Counted from the first letter of the stretch, positions 10,643 to 22,999 are shown. The stretch is 64,000 nucleotides of DNA from Epiperipatus broadwayi (GCA_028023455.1 JAQFVV010012509.1:1800001-1864000), one strand, 5' to 3'. Program-made: numbers and translations. The notes: generated by a model from the sequence alone, not told the origin.

Positions 10643-12639
10643 CAAGTAATCCTCTATTTACTTAAACTCAATACACATAAATCTGAAATTACTTAATTAA
10701 TTCTGCGTATATATAAAACTCCAAAACAGTTAAAAAATGTGAAACCTCAGTTTTAGTGAGACTTGTACATAGAAATATCAGTTGTGATATAATGTAGCAG
10801 TGTTTTTCATTTGTTAAAATATATTTTCATATTTTGAAATTAAAGGGAAAATCCAATATATGTAAAATTCCATGTAAATCAAAAGTCATAAAACATATAC
10901 ATAAGTCAAAGACTGTTCATATAAAGCAAATAAAAGTGACCGAGTCTTTTTTTTTCATTTTGTTCTCATTTTTTAATAAGTGCAATTTGTTGTGTAATGT
11001 TTTAATAATAATTCATTCGGAATTTAGAAATGGAGTTCAAATAACAAACATTTCATGTATATAATATTTTTATTAATAATGTGATAATTGTCAAATAAGA
11101 AAAAAGCTATTGCTATGAATACTTTATTTATTTCTTTTAAAATTATATTTCAAAAATTGAATATTATTTATAAGAATGTTTTTCATTTGTAAACATATTT
11201 CTAATAAATAAAATAAAATTTGTTGATTATAATACATAATAAGGTTTAATTTTGAAAATAAAACAATGGAATTTTTTTATCCAAACAGTTACTAGGCATT
11301 GTTTAAAAAAAGGATTATCAGAAGCTAGTAGTGAAATTGTTGTGATTTATGGTCTTCATTAGAACTATTAATTTTTATTCAAATAAATTAAGCAACAGTT
11401 CTGAAGATTATACATTAAGCTAAACTAATTAAAAGAAGAGAGATTTAAAAAATATGTGTACATATATTTGGGGTTGTTCAGCATTAAAACAGATTAGTAA
11501 GTAAAATAAATCTTTAAAATAATGATTGGAGATTAGTGAGAATAAATTATCCATGATAACCATGTTTTCAAGAAAGAGTAGTTTTACAAACAATAAAAGA
11601 CAGTAAAAAATAACATAAAAACTAGACAGCGAAATACGACTAAAATAAGAAAGAATAAATTGGCAATCATATTTTTAAACTTTAAAGTAGTAGAAAAGCA
11701 AGAGCATCTTAAAAGAAGTCACGATTATTAGTAAAAAATAATTTTGAAAAAAAAAAACATTCAATGCAAGAAACATTCTGGAGAATAATATGAGAGTCTT
11801 AATGTCCGATTAGTAGAAAAATGTATGGTTGGAATAAATTCTAAATGGGATCAAAGAAATTTTCAAATAAAGTATAAAATAGATTTATAAAGTTGCGAAA
11901 ACTGCAACTAATTATAAGCAACAACTATATAAAAAAAAAAGGAATGAAGGAATGAGCAAAGACAAAAGAGCATATAAATAAATAATGAAGAGAAAAAGAT
12001 TAAAGCAAACTATAAAGAATACTGCAAAGACTTCCACACAAAATATAATGAACATAAATGAATATACTATATATATATATATAAACACACAACTCATGAT
12101 TTTCCAGCAATGAGGGAAAGAGGATTAAAAAAGGTAAGTATGAGGAAGACGAATATTTTCAAATAGATTATAAGTAAAGCAATTTCATATATATACTTGC
12201 TGTATTATCAAATGAAAAGAATTTTAAATACTAATTCTCCATCTTGCTGATGATAAATATATTTAGTCAATGGCAATACAAATGTGATTTTATGATATAT
12301 AAATAATGTATAGGAAGATGACTATATTAAATTCTTACAAATTTTTAAATATTATTTGATAATTCTAGCAATTATAGGTGTAAACATATCTACAAACTTT
12401 TCTTTTTGTTTAACTATTTATCTATATAAACAGCGTTTGTTTTAAAGCCCAAAAACTAATTATCAGATTAATTTAGATGAAAGTCAGTTTGATAATTAAA
12501 TAACTATAATTAATTGTTTCAATCTTATTTAGAATGATTATTATATTGTGTAATTTACTTAAATAGTTATAAATAGAAAATATTTTGTTATTATATCTTA
12601 TATTTTGTATTTTTTGCAAACAAATCTAATTATACAAAT
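10643..12639. other. AT-rich intron, no gene seen
   Basis: No coding relic is recognised. About 11500-12010 is notably purine-rich on the plus strand. A TA microsatellite lies near 12066-12082. Small ORFs here have no family resemblance. Confidence 0.6.
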
Positions 12640-12755
12640 AAACTTAAAATTATTAAGAGGCAAAACTCACTATACGTATCGCCACACACAGCAAGCTTGA
12701 GTAATCAATGGACGCCCGGAGGCTTGTGCATAAAATCCCCATCTAGTGCCTACTC

Positions 12756-12813
12756 ATCCAATCTCCCCAGAATAGTTTCTGGCTTGTGGCCTTCATCAGT
12801 GAGAACTTTGGAT
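12756..12813 (-). ncRNA. Candidate type I hammerhead ribozyme, family A (antisense arm of A2)
   Basis: Read on the minus strand: helix I 5' side ATCCAA, AG, TTCTCA; core CTGATGA; helix II GGC/GCC with a CACAA loop, flanked by A and A; GAAA; a two-base-pair-type helix III with a TA loop; then TTC where GTC is expected; helix I 3' side TGGGGA, GA, TTGGAT. The outer six base pairs of helix I are perfect and the inner six pair with G-U wobbles, leaving an AG/GA internal loop. All core bases are present. The substitution in the position next to the cleavage triplet probably weakens or stops this copy; the fragment at 25018-25050 keeps GTC. Confidence 0.65.
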
Positions 12814-13374
12814 CTGGGAGCACTGCACCTAAATCTTAGGATCTAATGCAACCCTCCAGCAGCCACCTTTTATCTCCACTTAACTACAAAACTATGAGTC
12901 TTAAATTGAAAACATCTTAATATTTTCAATCCAAGCTCATTAGCTTATAGTCATACAGGTCTGAACTCAATTCAGTACCCATACATTTTGGTGTCTTTGG
13001 TTCTTTAATAACCATAGCCATCACTATCCTATTAGGCAGGATTGGCTTAAGCCAATAAACATCACATGATCACCATTTCCTAGGCTTGCTTATAACTGTT
13101 ATTAAAACAGGCAAAACTCACTATACGTATTGGCTTAAGACCAATCCTGCCCAATAGGATAGTGGTGGCTATGGTTATTAACGAACCAAAGACACCAAAA
13201 TGTATGGGTACTGAACTGAGTTCAGACCTATATGACTATATAAGCTAATGAGCTTGGATTGAAAATATTAAGATGTTTTCAATTTAAGACTCATAGTTTT
13301 GTAGTTAAGTGGAGATAAAAGGTGGCTGCTAGAAGGTTGCATTAGATCCTAAGATCTAGGTGCAGTGCTCTCAG

Positions 13375-13433
13375 ATCCAAAACTTCTCACTGACAAAGGT
13401 CACAAGCCAGATACTAGTCTGAAAATATTGGAT
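13375..13433 (+). ncRNA. Decayed hammerhead ribozyme copy, family A (sense arm of A2)
   Basis: Same layout as 12756-12813: ATCCAA and TTGGAT close helix I, and ACTAGTC retains the helix III loop and GTC triplet. The core is damaged (CTGACAA for CTGATGA, GATAC for GAAAC), so it should be inactive. It shows that the two arms have diverged independently. Confidence 0.6.
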
Positions 13434-13580
13434 GAGTAGGCACTAGATGGGGATTTTATGCACAAGCCTCTTAGCATCCAGTGATTACTCTAGCTTGCTG
13501 TGTGTGGCAATACGTATACCTGTTTTAATTAACAGTTATAAGCAAGCATAAGAAATGGTGATCATGTGAAACTTAAAATT

Positions 13581-14186
13581 CATTCAAAATTAATTGGAAA
13601 TTTGGCTAGATGGGTGAATTAATGAGCGTAGAAGCATAAGAACAAGGCATATCAATCTCTAACAATAAGAAAAACAGAGAGGAAAAATAAGTTCACAAGA
13701 ATCAGCACAGGAAATAACCAGCTCTAGGTTATACAATCTGCAAGCTTAATGTTGTCATTATTCATGGACAATGCTATTGTAAGAATAAAGATTAATTGCA
13801 ATGCTACTTTATGATTAACATTTTGTGATTACTGAAGCCTAAATAACATCTACATTTTTAAAATGAAAGGTGCACAATTTTTTTACAAAGAATTAGTGTT
13901 CAAATTTTAAGATCTGTGTAGAATTAACAGAAAAAAAATTCATATTCATTATGTTTGTTGGATTACCAAATCAAATGAATGAACTTATCACCAGCATAAA
14001 GTTAAAACTAGAAAGAACTTTTATCAGTATATACAAAATTATTTTAATTAAAACCCTTGAATAAAATTTAAATTCTTAATTATTATTTTGATAACATTTC
14101 CTTTGTTGATGTTTTCTATTACAAACAATATTAATATTACTTTTGGATACACTTTCAAGTATGAATAAATTTAATCAATTTATTTA
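13581..14186. other. AT-rich intron, no gene seen
   Basis: Nothing recognisable. It may include the 5' untranslated part of the LINE that becomes readable at 14394. Confidence 0.5.
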
Positions 14187-14199
14187 TTTAACATGAATT

Positions 14200-14358
14200 A
14201 AAACAGGCAAAACTCACTATATGTATTGCCACACACAGCAAGCTAGAGTAATCAATGGATGCCAGAAGGATTGTGCATAAAATCCCCATCTAGTGCCTAC
14301 TCATCTAATATCCCCAGACTAGTTGTACACAAGCATAAGAAATGGTGGTCATGTGATG
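14200..14358 (-). mobile_element. Family A fold-back retroelement, copy A3
   Basis: A 159-bp insertion with the perfect 13-bp duplication TTTAACATGAATT (14187-14199 and 14359-14371). It contains the antisense arm from ACAGGCAAAACTC to CCCAGACTAGT, then jumps to the sense tail AAGCATAAGAAATGGTGGTC. The hammerhead is cut at its helix III. It sits immediately 5' of the LINE ORF1. Confidence 0.85.
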
Positions 14359-14393
14359 TTTAACATGAATTGTTATTATTTTTCTGCAGACCT

Positions 14394-14879
14394 ATGAGTG
14401 GAACACCATGTACCAATTGTAGTAATCTAATTTTTGGAAAACAACCAAGAATTAATTGCAAAAAGTGTGGAAATAAGCTTCATATATCATGTATTAATAC
14501 TGAATCAAAAGATGGACAGAAATATGATAATGGATTAATTGATTTTACATATGATAAATGTAAAAAACAATTTCCTATTTTAGAAAACAAAATGGCTGAT
14601 CAAGTCAAACAGGATAATGGATGTCATAGTATAAAACGTTCAACTGTAAAACAAAGTAAGAATAAAAATTTGAATATTTACTTAGTTGATAATAATAATA
14701 CTAATTGCAATGGAATAAGTCAGTCTTGTTTTTCTGATATTACTAATGAACAATTATCTATAACTTGATTTGGAATTTGTTCTAGGATATTTCATGGAAA
14801 ATGTCTACAACTGACTTCAATAGATTTAAATATGCTTAGATTGAATGGGAATAATTGTTATCTATGCCCTGATTGTTAA
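14394..14879 (+). pseudogene. LINE ORF1 relic with two PHD-like zinc fingers
   Basis: From the ATG at 14394 the frame is open to TGA at 14766-14768, and reading through it continues to TAA at 14878. The first finger shows CTNC, CKKC and HISC in PHD-like order; the second, after the in-frame TGA, shows FHGKCLQLTSIDLNMLRLNG and ends CYLCPDC, the usual close of a PHD finger. Such gag-like ORF1 proteins bind nucleic acid in the retrotransposon RNP. One stop in the second finger is the only visible lesion here. Confidence 0.65.
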
Positions 14880-15121
14880 TGAAATAGATTTTGAATTGAC
14901 ACAGTTAAAGGAAAAGATTAATTTAATTTTGGTACAGAAACTGATTTTGAATTATTGATAATGAAGAAAATATTACATTAAAAAATTCTTCAAATAATGC
15001 ATTTAATTTGGAGGATAAATAACAGGATCTATTAATAATAGTAATTATTGCAAGCAAATTTTTTTAAGTTTCAAATCTCTTTTATGTCATGTACTTTACA
15101 AGTGAACAAAAAAGTAATAAT

Positions 15122-15232
15122 TGTCAAGCGTCAGCAGCTGAGAGGTCAGCGCACTTGCAAGCAAGTAGTTGTGTGCAGACAGTTGTTGCAGGTTCGCTTC
15201 CCAGCCAATGCTTTGACATATGAAAAAAAAAA
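15122..15232 (+). repeat. tRNA-derived SINE-like insertion with A tail
   Basis: GGTTCGCTTCC at 15191-15201 fits a polymerase III B box, with an A-box-like GAGAGGTCAGCGC about 45 bases upstream and an A-rich end (15223-15231). GC content is higher than the surrounding LINE. Target duplication is not clear, so the boundaries are approximate. Confidence 0.45.
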
Positions 15233-16239
15233 TTAGATAATTTATCTAAAGAAAACTTGTTTTTAAAAGAAGCATTAATGGATTTTACTGAGCAAAAAAT
15301 AATTTAATTAGTTAAGACCTAAAGCTGACAATACTGATAACAATGTTATAAAAAGTAATGTTGAGCCAGGAGTGATACTTAATGACAATTAAGTTAAAGA
15401 GAATAAATCTCAAATAGTTAAAAAGAGGGAAAATATACTAAACAAGTTAGTAATAATAATTGTATAGCAAGTCAATCTACTACTAATAAAGCTGATGTGA
15501 TTTCTTCTGAAAAAGATGGAAAATCTTATAAATATAATATTTATTCTGATATTGACATTAGTAAGTTCAAAAAGAATGATGAGAAGAAAAATACTCAAAC
15601 CTGGGCTGAAATAGTGACATCATCAGATAATGATAAGAATAAGAATGATAAAATAACGGAAATAAAATTAAAAGTATACAATAAAATAATTCTGACATGT
15701 ACTGAATTAATGGTATAGGATGGAAAAATTAAGGATAGTAATAATAGTTTTATTACAATATCATATATAATGTCATATAAAAAGAAAGCCAGTAGAAAGA
15801 AGACAAATAAAATAGCCATAAAGTGAATTCAAAAAAATCATAATATCAATTTATAAAAAAAAAAATTTCTCACAAGAACTGATATAGCAGTGAATGAGAA
15901 AGATATTATTAAATATCTCATGGATAAATTTAAGACTTCAGTTGTTTGTTATAAAATGCTATCTGAAAATAAAAAATATGCTTCTTTTTACATTTCAGTG
16001 TAGAACATATGACAAACCCAAACCTTTGGCCATGTGGTTCTACACTACTTCCTTTTTATGGAAGATTACATAAATCAAATTCTGTGAATGAAAATAATAT
16101 TACCAAAGAGATAAATGACATACAAATTGGATATAAGGTGTTACAGTTAGAATCTGTCCATTCTGAACAAATTAGTACTGATGAATAAAAAACTATTAAA
16201 TATAAAAGAATTGCAAACAAAGCTACGTAAAATTAAACA

Positions 16240-16840
16240 AAATTTTAACAGAAGAATATGACATTATTTGTTTAACAAAGACATGGCTAAAGGAAGATAT
16301 ATATAATGAACATTTGATAGATGACAGTTTTTAGAAGTGATAGAACAGTATCTATAGCTGCAAGAAGTAATATGGATTGAAATTAAATTAAATGATTCTA
16401 AATTATTGGGAAATGAGTATATTCCGCCTAATGTTTTAGAGAAATGTTTGAAATCAAATTTAGAAGCATTAGAGTTATTTCTGGTTTCATATAAGCATAA
16501 AGTATTAATTATGGGAGATTTGAACATTGCATATTATGGAAACAATGTTTCCCAAAAATAATGTCAAATTTAATGGCTTGATGCAATTACTTAAGTTTTT
16601 GAATTTAAAGCAGCCAATGATATATACAATAATCATGGATATACTTAGGATTTAATAATTACAAATTATGAATTCATTCATATACAAAAATGTGAATATC
16701 TTCTAGTGACTGAAGATTATCATCATTTAGCATTGGAGATTGAATTGGCATTAAACATCAAAATAACTAAATTTAAATCTTTAGCTAAAAAAAATTATGC
16801 TAGAGGTGATTATTTTGGATTGTATGAAGCAATTAAAGAT
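16240..16840 (+). pseudogene. LINE endonuclease (EEP) relic
   Basis: YDIICLTKTWLKEDI near 16256 is the EEP endonuclease motif with catalytic E replaced by K. HKVLIMGDLNI near 16497-16527 is the GD.N motif. A downstream NNHGYT.DLIIT-like segment (about 16630-16665) is the usual C-terminal part. Frameshifts separate them. Confidence 0.65.
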
Positions 16841-17399
16841 ATAAATTGAAAGTTTACAACAGTAAGGATGCTTCAATAGCAGCAGAAATATTTCAAAAAT
16901 TGTTATTTGATATAATAGATTTATTCCAATGAAACATGTTAAATTGGCTAAATATCCCAAATGGTTTTCAAACAAACTTATAAAATGTATAAAGAGAAAG
17001 TGGTGTTTTTATAATTTGTTCAAAAAATATAGAGATAGAATGTTTTTAAGTAATTAAATATTATAGATTTTTGACAAAAAATTGGAAAGATAAGATTTTC
17101 ATTTGTATATGAAAAACATATAAAATAACATTAGTAACAATCCAAGGCACTTTTGGGATGTTATAAAAGGACATCTTAAAGTTAGAAATAGAGAAATAAC
17201 AAATGTTAAGCCAGATGATTTTATGAGATATTTCTCATCTCAAATGATTCATAATAATGTGTACTCAAATAATTATCAATTTATGGCATCTAAATCTTTA
17301 AAAATAAGAGAAATATTGCACATGATGATATACCTATATTTATTTATAAAGGTTGTATTGAGCTTTTAACTCCTACTTTAGTATATATATTTAATTTGA

Positions 17400-18270
17400 C
17401 ACTTAAAAACGTCTGTTTTTCCTGATTGTTGGAAAAGTGCAAAAATAGTTCTAATTTATAAATCTGGGAAAAATCACATTTATTGAATTTTAGACCTATT
17501 TCTTTGTTGCCAATTTGTGCTAAAATATTGGAAGAATCAATTTATAATAGAATTATACATCAGTTAAAAAATATTATTCCTTCATTTATACGTGGTTTTT
17601 TACCAGGAAGATCTACAGAAACAAATTTGTTGCACATATCAGATGTTATAACATAAGTTATTGATTCTCAAAGTCAACTTGATGATATTTATTTTGATTT
17701 GTCTAAAGCTTTTCATAAGATAGATCATAGTATTTTACTAACAAAAGCACATAAAATTGGGTTATCAATTAATCTTTTAAAATTTTTAAAGGCATTTCTT
17801 ATTAATAGAATGAATTATGTACATATTAATGGAGAATTTTTTTTTATGGTTACTTATGGGTGAGGAATATCCCAAGGAAGTAGTTTAAGTCCCATTCTTT
17901 TTGCCATTTATACTTCCAATTCGGCTTCTATCACAGCTGGGTAAAATATATTATGTTACGCAGATGATATTAAGATCTTTTTGGAGATCCAATATATAAA
18001 TGGTCATAAAGTATTGCAAAATTATATAAGTGTTTTTTGTAATTGGTGCCAAGTCAATAATACGAAAATAAACATAAAAAAAATGCAATTCGGTGTCTTA
18101 TATAAAAAAAAACAAGAAAATAGTTAATATTGTGTTAATGGAAACAGAATCGCCATAACTTTTAAGCAGAAAGATCTGGGTATTATTTTCACAAGTGGTT
18201 ATACATTTAATGATCATATTCAAACAGTGGTTAATAAGTTTCTTAAAATTATGGGCATGATTTTGAGATC
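17400..18270 (+). pseudogene. LINE reverse transcriptase relic
   Basis: RT motifs are visible in order: NFRPISLLPICAKILE (about 17485), GFLPGRSTETNLL (about 17592), YFDLSKAFHKIDH (about 17690), GISQGSSLSPILFAIY (about 17862) and the catalytic YADD (about 17956). KDLGIIF near 18172 belongs to the following conserved segment. In-frame stops occur inside the domain, for example before GISQGSS. Confidence 0.8.
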
Positions 18271-19570
18271 AAATATTCACTTTAAATTAGAAATATATAT
18301 GTTACTATTTCATACATTAATTGCACCTGTTTTGCATTATGATTCTATTGATTGAAATCCATACAATCAAACAAATATAAGTAAATTACAAAAAATACAA
18401 GACAAATATTTTAAATATATTTATAAAAATAAAACGTGTATTAAGAAGATAAATAGTATGTATAATAAAAAAACTATTAACAGACATATCATTTTTATTT
18501 AAATTAGTGCATGGAACTGTATCCTTAGAATATGCAATTACAAAAATTTCAATTAGGATTCCAACTTATAATTCTAGATGTCATGAATTGTTTTATTTAT
18601 CTATGTTGAGACATTCCATTAATTCAGCATGCAACTGGAGTATAATAAAAAGTTTTCAGATATTGATATTTTATCTTTAAACTATACACAATTCAAGGAT
18701 AAAATAAAATTAATCTTACATTGACATTATTAATGTAAATAGTAATTTTAAACATATCTATGTAATTTTATAATACAGACATGTATTACTTTGTAAATGC
18801 TTGTGGCCGAACTGTTTATTTATGAAAAAATTGAATTATTATTATTACATATAGCTGAAAAAAATCTTTGAAAAATGTGTGTATAAAGTAATAGATAAAT
18901 ATTTGAAAGACAAGTACTCTGTATCTAAAACACAACATGGCTTCATACCAGGTATATCTGTTGAGACTAATTTGATACATAATGAAGATGCTACTGCAAA
19001 CGCAATTGATAACAGCTTGCAGCTAGATGTAATTTATTTTGATTTAAACAAAGCTTTTGACAGAGTAGATCACTCCAGGTTGATTAATAAGCTGCATATT
19101 ATTGGTTTTAGTTGTGAGCTTCTGTAGTGGTTTGTATCTTTTGTCTCAAATAGACCTAATTTTGTTTCTTTTGGGTCTAAAAAATCATATACATATTTTA
19201 GTAATGCTGGAATACCTCAAGGAGGTATACTTGGACCACTATACTTTTCAGTTTATTGTTTGAATATAGAGCAGTGTGTAGTTGGTTCTAATATTCTTTG
19301 CTTTGCAGATGATATTAAATTGTATAAAACTATTGATAATTTTGATGATCAGAAAATTTTAGTCTGATATCAAAAGATTTCAAGATTGGTGTCTAAGAAA
19401 CATTGAAAAATGTGTTATATCATTTTCTAAAAAATCATCTACAAGTATGTTATACACTAAATTCAAATAGTATTTCAAAAAAAGAATATCATAAAGATTT
19501 AGGTATTATTTTTAATAATAATGGAACATTTAATAACAATATCCAATATATTATTACAAAAAGTTATAAA

Positions 19571-19705
19571 CACAAGCAAAACTCTCCATACAGTAGTGCC
19601 ACTCAGTGCCAAACAGAGTAATCAATGGATGCCAGAAGGCTTGTGCATAAAATCCTCATCTAGTGCCTACTCATCCAATATCCCCAGACTAGTTTCTGGC
19701 TTGTT
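19571..19705 (-). mobile_element. Family A fold-back retroelement, copy A4, inside a LINE
   Basis: A 135-bp insertion with the perfect 13-bp duplication AAAAAGTTATAAA (19558-19570 and 19706-19718). Only the antisense arm is present, from CAAGCAAAACTCTCC to AGTTTCTGGCTTG, cut within hammerhead helix II. It belongs to a variant with CATACAGTAGTGCCACTCAG in place of the CACACACAGC form of A1-A3. The LINE reading frame (SYK...) resumes after the duplication. Confidence 0.85.
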
Positions 19706-20604
19706 AAAAAGTTATAAAATAATAGGTTTGATTCTCAGAAACTGTAAAATATTTAAGAGAAATACATGTGAGTATTTGTTTCATACAATGGTTTTACCTA
19801 TTTTAAATTATGGATCTTTGATGGGAACTCTTGTAAATTAAGTAATAGATTAGCACTGAAAAAAGTTTATAAAAAATTTCTAAGATATATTAAACATGAA
19901 ATAATATACGATGATAATGCACTCTATAAAAGATGAATATATACCGATACGAAGTACTTAAAAAAAATTACATCAGATGTAATAGATATGAGAAATTGCC
20001 TAACAACATTATCATTTAAGATGAAGATAAAGGATATGAGATTAAAAAATTTGTATAACATTCCAAAGTATAAAAGTGAAACATTAAAAAAATTCAGCTT
20101 TAGTAAGATTACCTAGATTGTATAATAAATACTTTAGTGCTGTTAATATATTTGAAACAAATTATAGAATATTTAGGACTGCAGTACAAAAAATTCCGCA
20201 AATGTTTTGTGAACTAGATTAGCTGTGCATTTTTGTTTGGATGTAAAATTTGTTAAATGTACTAAATTAAATAATAATAATGGAAAAATTGTTATTAATG
20301 AGTGTATATCTAACATTGAATTAAGAGTGCCTTCTCATTTCTTAAGGGAAGTGTACACTTTTAATATTAAAAAAAGTAAAAATTCTTTTTTAAACAAATC
20401 TGTTAACAGATTGCAAAAGTTATATAATGAAAAATTCAACAACATTGAAATTTTTTGTGATTACTTTATAACTAATATTAAAAAGAAATTGAATTTACTG
20501 TAGATAACATGTATTTATATACATTTTCATATTCTGATTATGAATTGTAATTTCTTTATTGTTATATATTTTTGTTAAAATGTTAATTTATTAAATAATG
20601 TTTT

Positions 20605-20805
20605 TTTATTAAGCGCAAGCACATAGTAATTAAAGTGAAAGACAGAAACCTCTCGCATGTGCTTTTTTTTAGACTGCCTATATGGCAGTCAATCAGATGT
20701 ACGACTTGAGAGTTCCCTACACAGTCATCATTACATCTGATTGGCTGTCATATAGGCATTCTAAAAAAGAGCATGTGAAAGGTTTCTGTCTTTCACTTTA
20801 ATTAA
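20605..20805. mobile_element. Fold-back element C (201 bp) with 13-bp target duplication
   Basis: TAAATAATGTTTT flanks it at 20592-20604 and 20806-20818. The arms AATTAAAGTGAAAGACAGAA (20628 on) and its complement (ending 20803) extend about 80 bp, through CTATATGGCAGTCAATCAGA, around a loop of about 25 bases. There is no coding capacity. The duplication length matches family A, so a similar retrotransposition route is plausible. Confidence 0.75.
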
Positions 20806-20960
20806 TAAATAATGTTTTGTTTATTGTATATTTATTTTGTGATTATTAATAACAAATGAATATTTACTTGTGAATTTCTGCTAAAGCAAATGAGGTGCAC
20901 GTAATAAATAAGAATTGACTTAAATTGTCATCATCTTCGTCATTATTATTATTAGTTTTC

Positions 20961-22010
20961 AAAGCCCTTTATTAAACTTACAAACATAGCATTACATTGA
21001 ACAAAACGTACATCAATATTTTACATTTATCTGGTTATTTAGCTACATTAATGCTAAAAAAAAAAAAAAAAAAAACATTATTGAATTACAATAATGAAAG
21101 GTTAGTTACATTGAAAATTGTTATATGTTTACACAATTTGATTATTTAGCAACAATAAAATAAAAACAACAATGATTCTGTTACAAAGATTAAAAAGGAT
21201 AACAATGATAATTGTTATATGTTTAACATAAGTGACAGTAATATTTACAAATCAATTACAAATGGAAAAAAACAAAAATAAAACCAGACAAACAAAAAAA
21301 ATATATATATATCCAAACATTCTGTTCTTCTATCATTCAGAGCTAGGTGTATCAAGCCAAGGCCTCACATGTGGTCTTAAAAGAGACCAAGTGGCATGAA
21401 ATGTACTATCAGGGATTATCTTCCTATCTCGTTTTGACTGTTTTTAATTTATTCCAGAATGCATTAGTATGCCTCCTAGGGTTATTATTATACATAAAGA
21501 TGCACCTACTGCACCACCATGCATATAGAATAAAAGTGCATGCTCTAATACTTGCATAAATGCCTAAAGTGTAGATATTAAAGAGAAATTTTACATTAAG
21601 GTTGGATTTATTGAAAAGCTCAGGAATGGCAGCTCTTATATTATTAAAACGTGGACATTAAAAAAAAATGTGAGCCTGTGTTTCATCATCATCACCACCA
21701 TCATCATCATATTATTATTAGGCAACTTTATTAACAAAATATAATAAAGGAATGTTTAGAGATTCCAACCAGGATATAGACTCACTAGTTGCTTTTTTAT
21801 TAAGCTCTTCAATTGTCATTGTAGCGATAGATTCAAGTCATTAATTATAATGTTCATGGTTTGTGTTTCTCCGCATTTACAAGATTAACAACTGTTAAAT
21901 TTCATTTGTAAAGCAGATGAGCAAAGTGACCATAGATTGTCCTGAATCTGTTGAGATTTCAATTGTGTGGAGTAAGATCAAATCCAAGTGAAAAAATGAA
22001 AAACTTTTGG
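20961..22010 (-). pseudogene. Minus-strand LINE C-terminal relics (two pieces)
   Basis: On the minus strand, about 21690-21340 reads ETQAHIFF.CPRFNNIRAAI, then LFNKSNLNVKFLFNIYTLG; about 22000-21715 reads TMTIEELNKKATSES then SWLESLNIPLL. Both resemble the C-terminal cysteine/histidine segment (HxxxxCP) that follows the RT in many LINEs. Each is bounded on its 3' side by CAT/ATT microsatellites (20926-20960 and 21689-21720), as expected for LINE tails. Decayed. Confidence 0.5.
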
Positions 22011-22614
22011 ATCTTAATTTAATTTCATTATAGTGAACTTTTTAGTTAAACTACCAGCATTAATATTAGTATCTAAATCACATTAAGATTATTTGACAAT
22101 GTTCCAATAATAATATTATTCTTAAATATAATTTATGTATATTTATTCATAATTGTGAATAAATTGTAAAATAATCAATTCATACATACATTATTTTTTA
22201 TTATTAATTATTGTTTTGCTAATAACTTCATTTTATTTCTTTATATTCTTTGATACAAAATCTTGATTATATCAATGACAATTATAATCTCTTGTTGCTA
22301 TGCAAAAGATTAGCAACCGGGATTTGTAATATATATGTGTATGCGCTAAGGTGATTAACAGTAAATTCTTCTATAAAGCTGATGACAATAATTATAAAAG
22401 GTAACTAGGTATTTTATAGTATTGGAAAATCAAACCAAATAATTGCCATCCATATATTTTCAATGTATAAATTTAGTAAATCAAAGTGAAGCTTGATCAG
22501 GATACTTAATTTATTTAGCCACTGTAGATTCATCAGAAATCTTTTTCATTACATAAATTGTTGTTCTAATGTATGGACAAATTTAACCACACATTTAATT
22601 TGCATTACTATATG
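22011..22614. other. AT-rich intron, no gene seen
   Basis: Nothing recognisable on either strand. Confidence 0.6.
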
Positions 22615-22653
22615 TTGAAACAGTAAGATTCGAATTCAAATCTTAGGTTTCAC
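22615..22653 (+). repeat. Conserved hairpin motif, copy 1
   Basis: TTGAAAC, AGT, AAGATT, loop, AATCTT, AG, GTTTCA: two nested stems. A copy in opposite orientation at 41082-41120 keeps the outer GAAAC/GTTTC and AGT but has a longer, different inner stem that still pairs. Both are followed by CACCTTTTTCT-like sequence. Confidence 0.55.
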
Positions 22654-22804
22654 CTTTTTCTATCATCTCTCACCCACCACCTTTATTCTACCTCAATTTA
22701 AACTTTTTGGTATAGAGTTGTGTGTGTGTAGTGGTATTAAAAATATATAAATGTCTAATATTAATATTATATATATCTAACTAGAAAATAAAGTCTACGA
22801 GTCT

Positions 22805-22935
22805 CTCGCATCTCCCTGATTCCCGTGCCTAAAGAAATATTTACTAATGTAGCATCAGATGCGTTGTTTCATAGTGTGTATTGTGGAACCAATAAACCAT
22901 GTTCGAACTCAATACTGCTGGTGATGTGATGTACT
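22805..22935 (-). repeat. Diverged single copy related to the 190-bp tandem repeat
   Basis: Shares CTCCCTGA, GTGCC, GCATCAGATGCGTTGT and a TTCGAACT-like word in the same order as the minus strand of 38130-38640. It is a dispersed copy of that repeat. Confidence 0.5.
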
Positions 22936-22999
22936 GTGGCTTCTCCTTAAACAAAGTCAAGAATATCTCAGCAATTAATCTGTTAGCCACTTAATTTTC

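Larger units (their letters stand above)
12652..13568. mobile_element. Family A fold-back retroelement, copy A2, the most complete
   Basis: A 917-bp insertion with a 12-bp duplication AAACTTAAAATT (12640-12651 and 13569-13580). An antisense arm (12660-13045) is followed by an antisense tail-plus-3'-end segment (about 13047-13125), then a sense arm (13125-13520) and a sense tail. The tail runs straight into GGCTTAAGCCAAT, as expected when two units lie head to tail, which gives a unit of roughly 450 bp. Each arm carries one hammerhead-like sequence in opposite orientation. The mix of tandem and inverted partial units is typical of Penelope-like elements. Confidence 0.85.
14372..18846 (+). mobile_element. 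Decayed non-LTR retrotransposon (CR1/Jockey-type), near full length
   Basis: In order: an ORF1 with two PHD-like zinc fingers (14394-14879), a linker carrying a SINE-like insert, an apurinic-type endonuclease (16240-16840), a reverse transcriptase (17400-18270) and a C-terminal region to about 18723. A 3' end follows with an ATT repeat (18832-18846). ATT-repeat tails and zinc-finger ORF1s are known in the CR1/Jockey group. Stops and frameshifts are frequent throughout, so it is dead. Confidence 0.8.
18847..20960 (+). mobile_element. Second decayed non-LTR retrotransposon, 5'-truncated
   Basis: A related LINE begins inside the RT domain directly after the first one: QHGFIPGISVETNLI (18935), FDLNKAFDRVDH (19039), GIPQGGILGPLYF (19209), the catalytic FADD (about 19302) and a C-terminal part to 20503 with ELRVPSHFLREV and SVNRLQKLYNE. 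It is interrupted by family A copy A4 (19571-19705) and, in its 3' untranslated part, by fold-back element C (20605-20805). It probably ends at an ATT repeat near 20946-20960. The sequence differs enough from the first copy to be a separate lineage. Confidence 0.75.
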
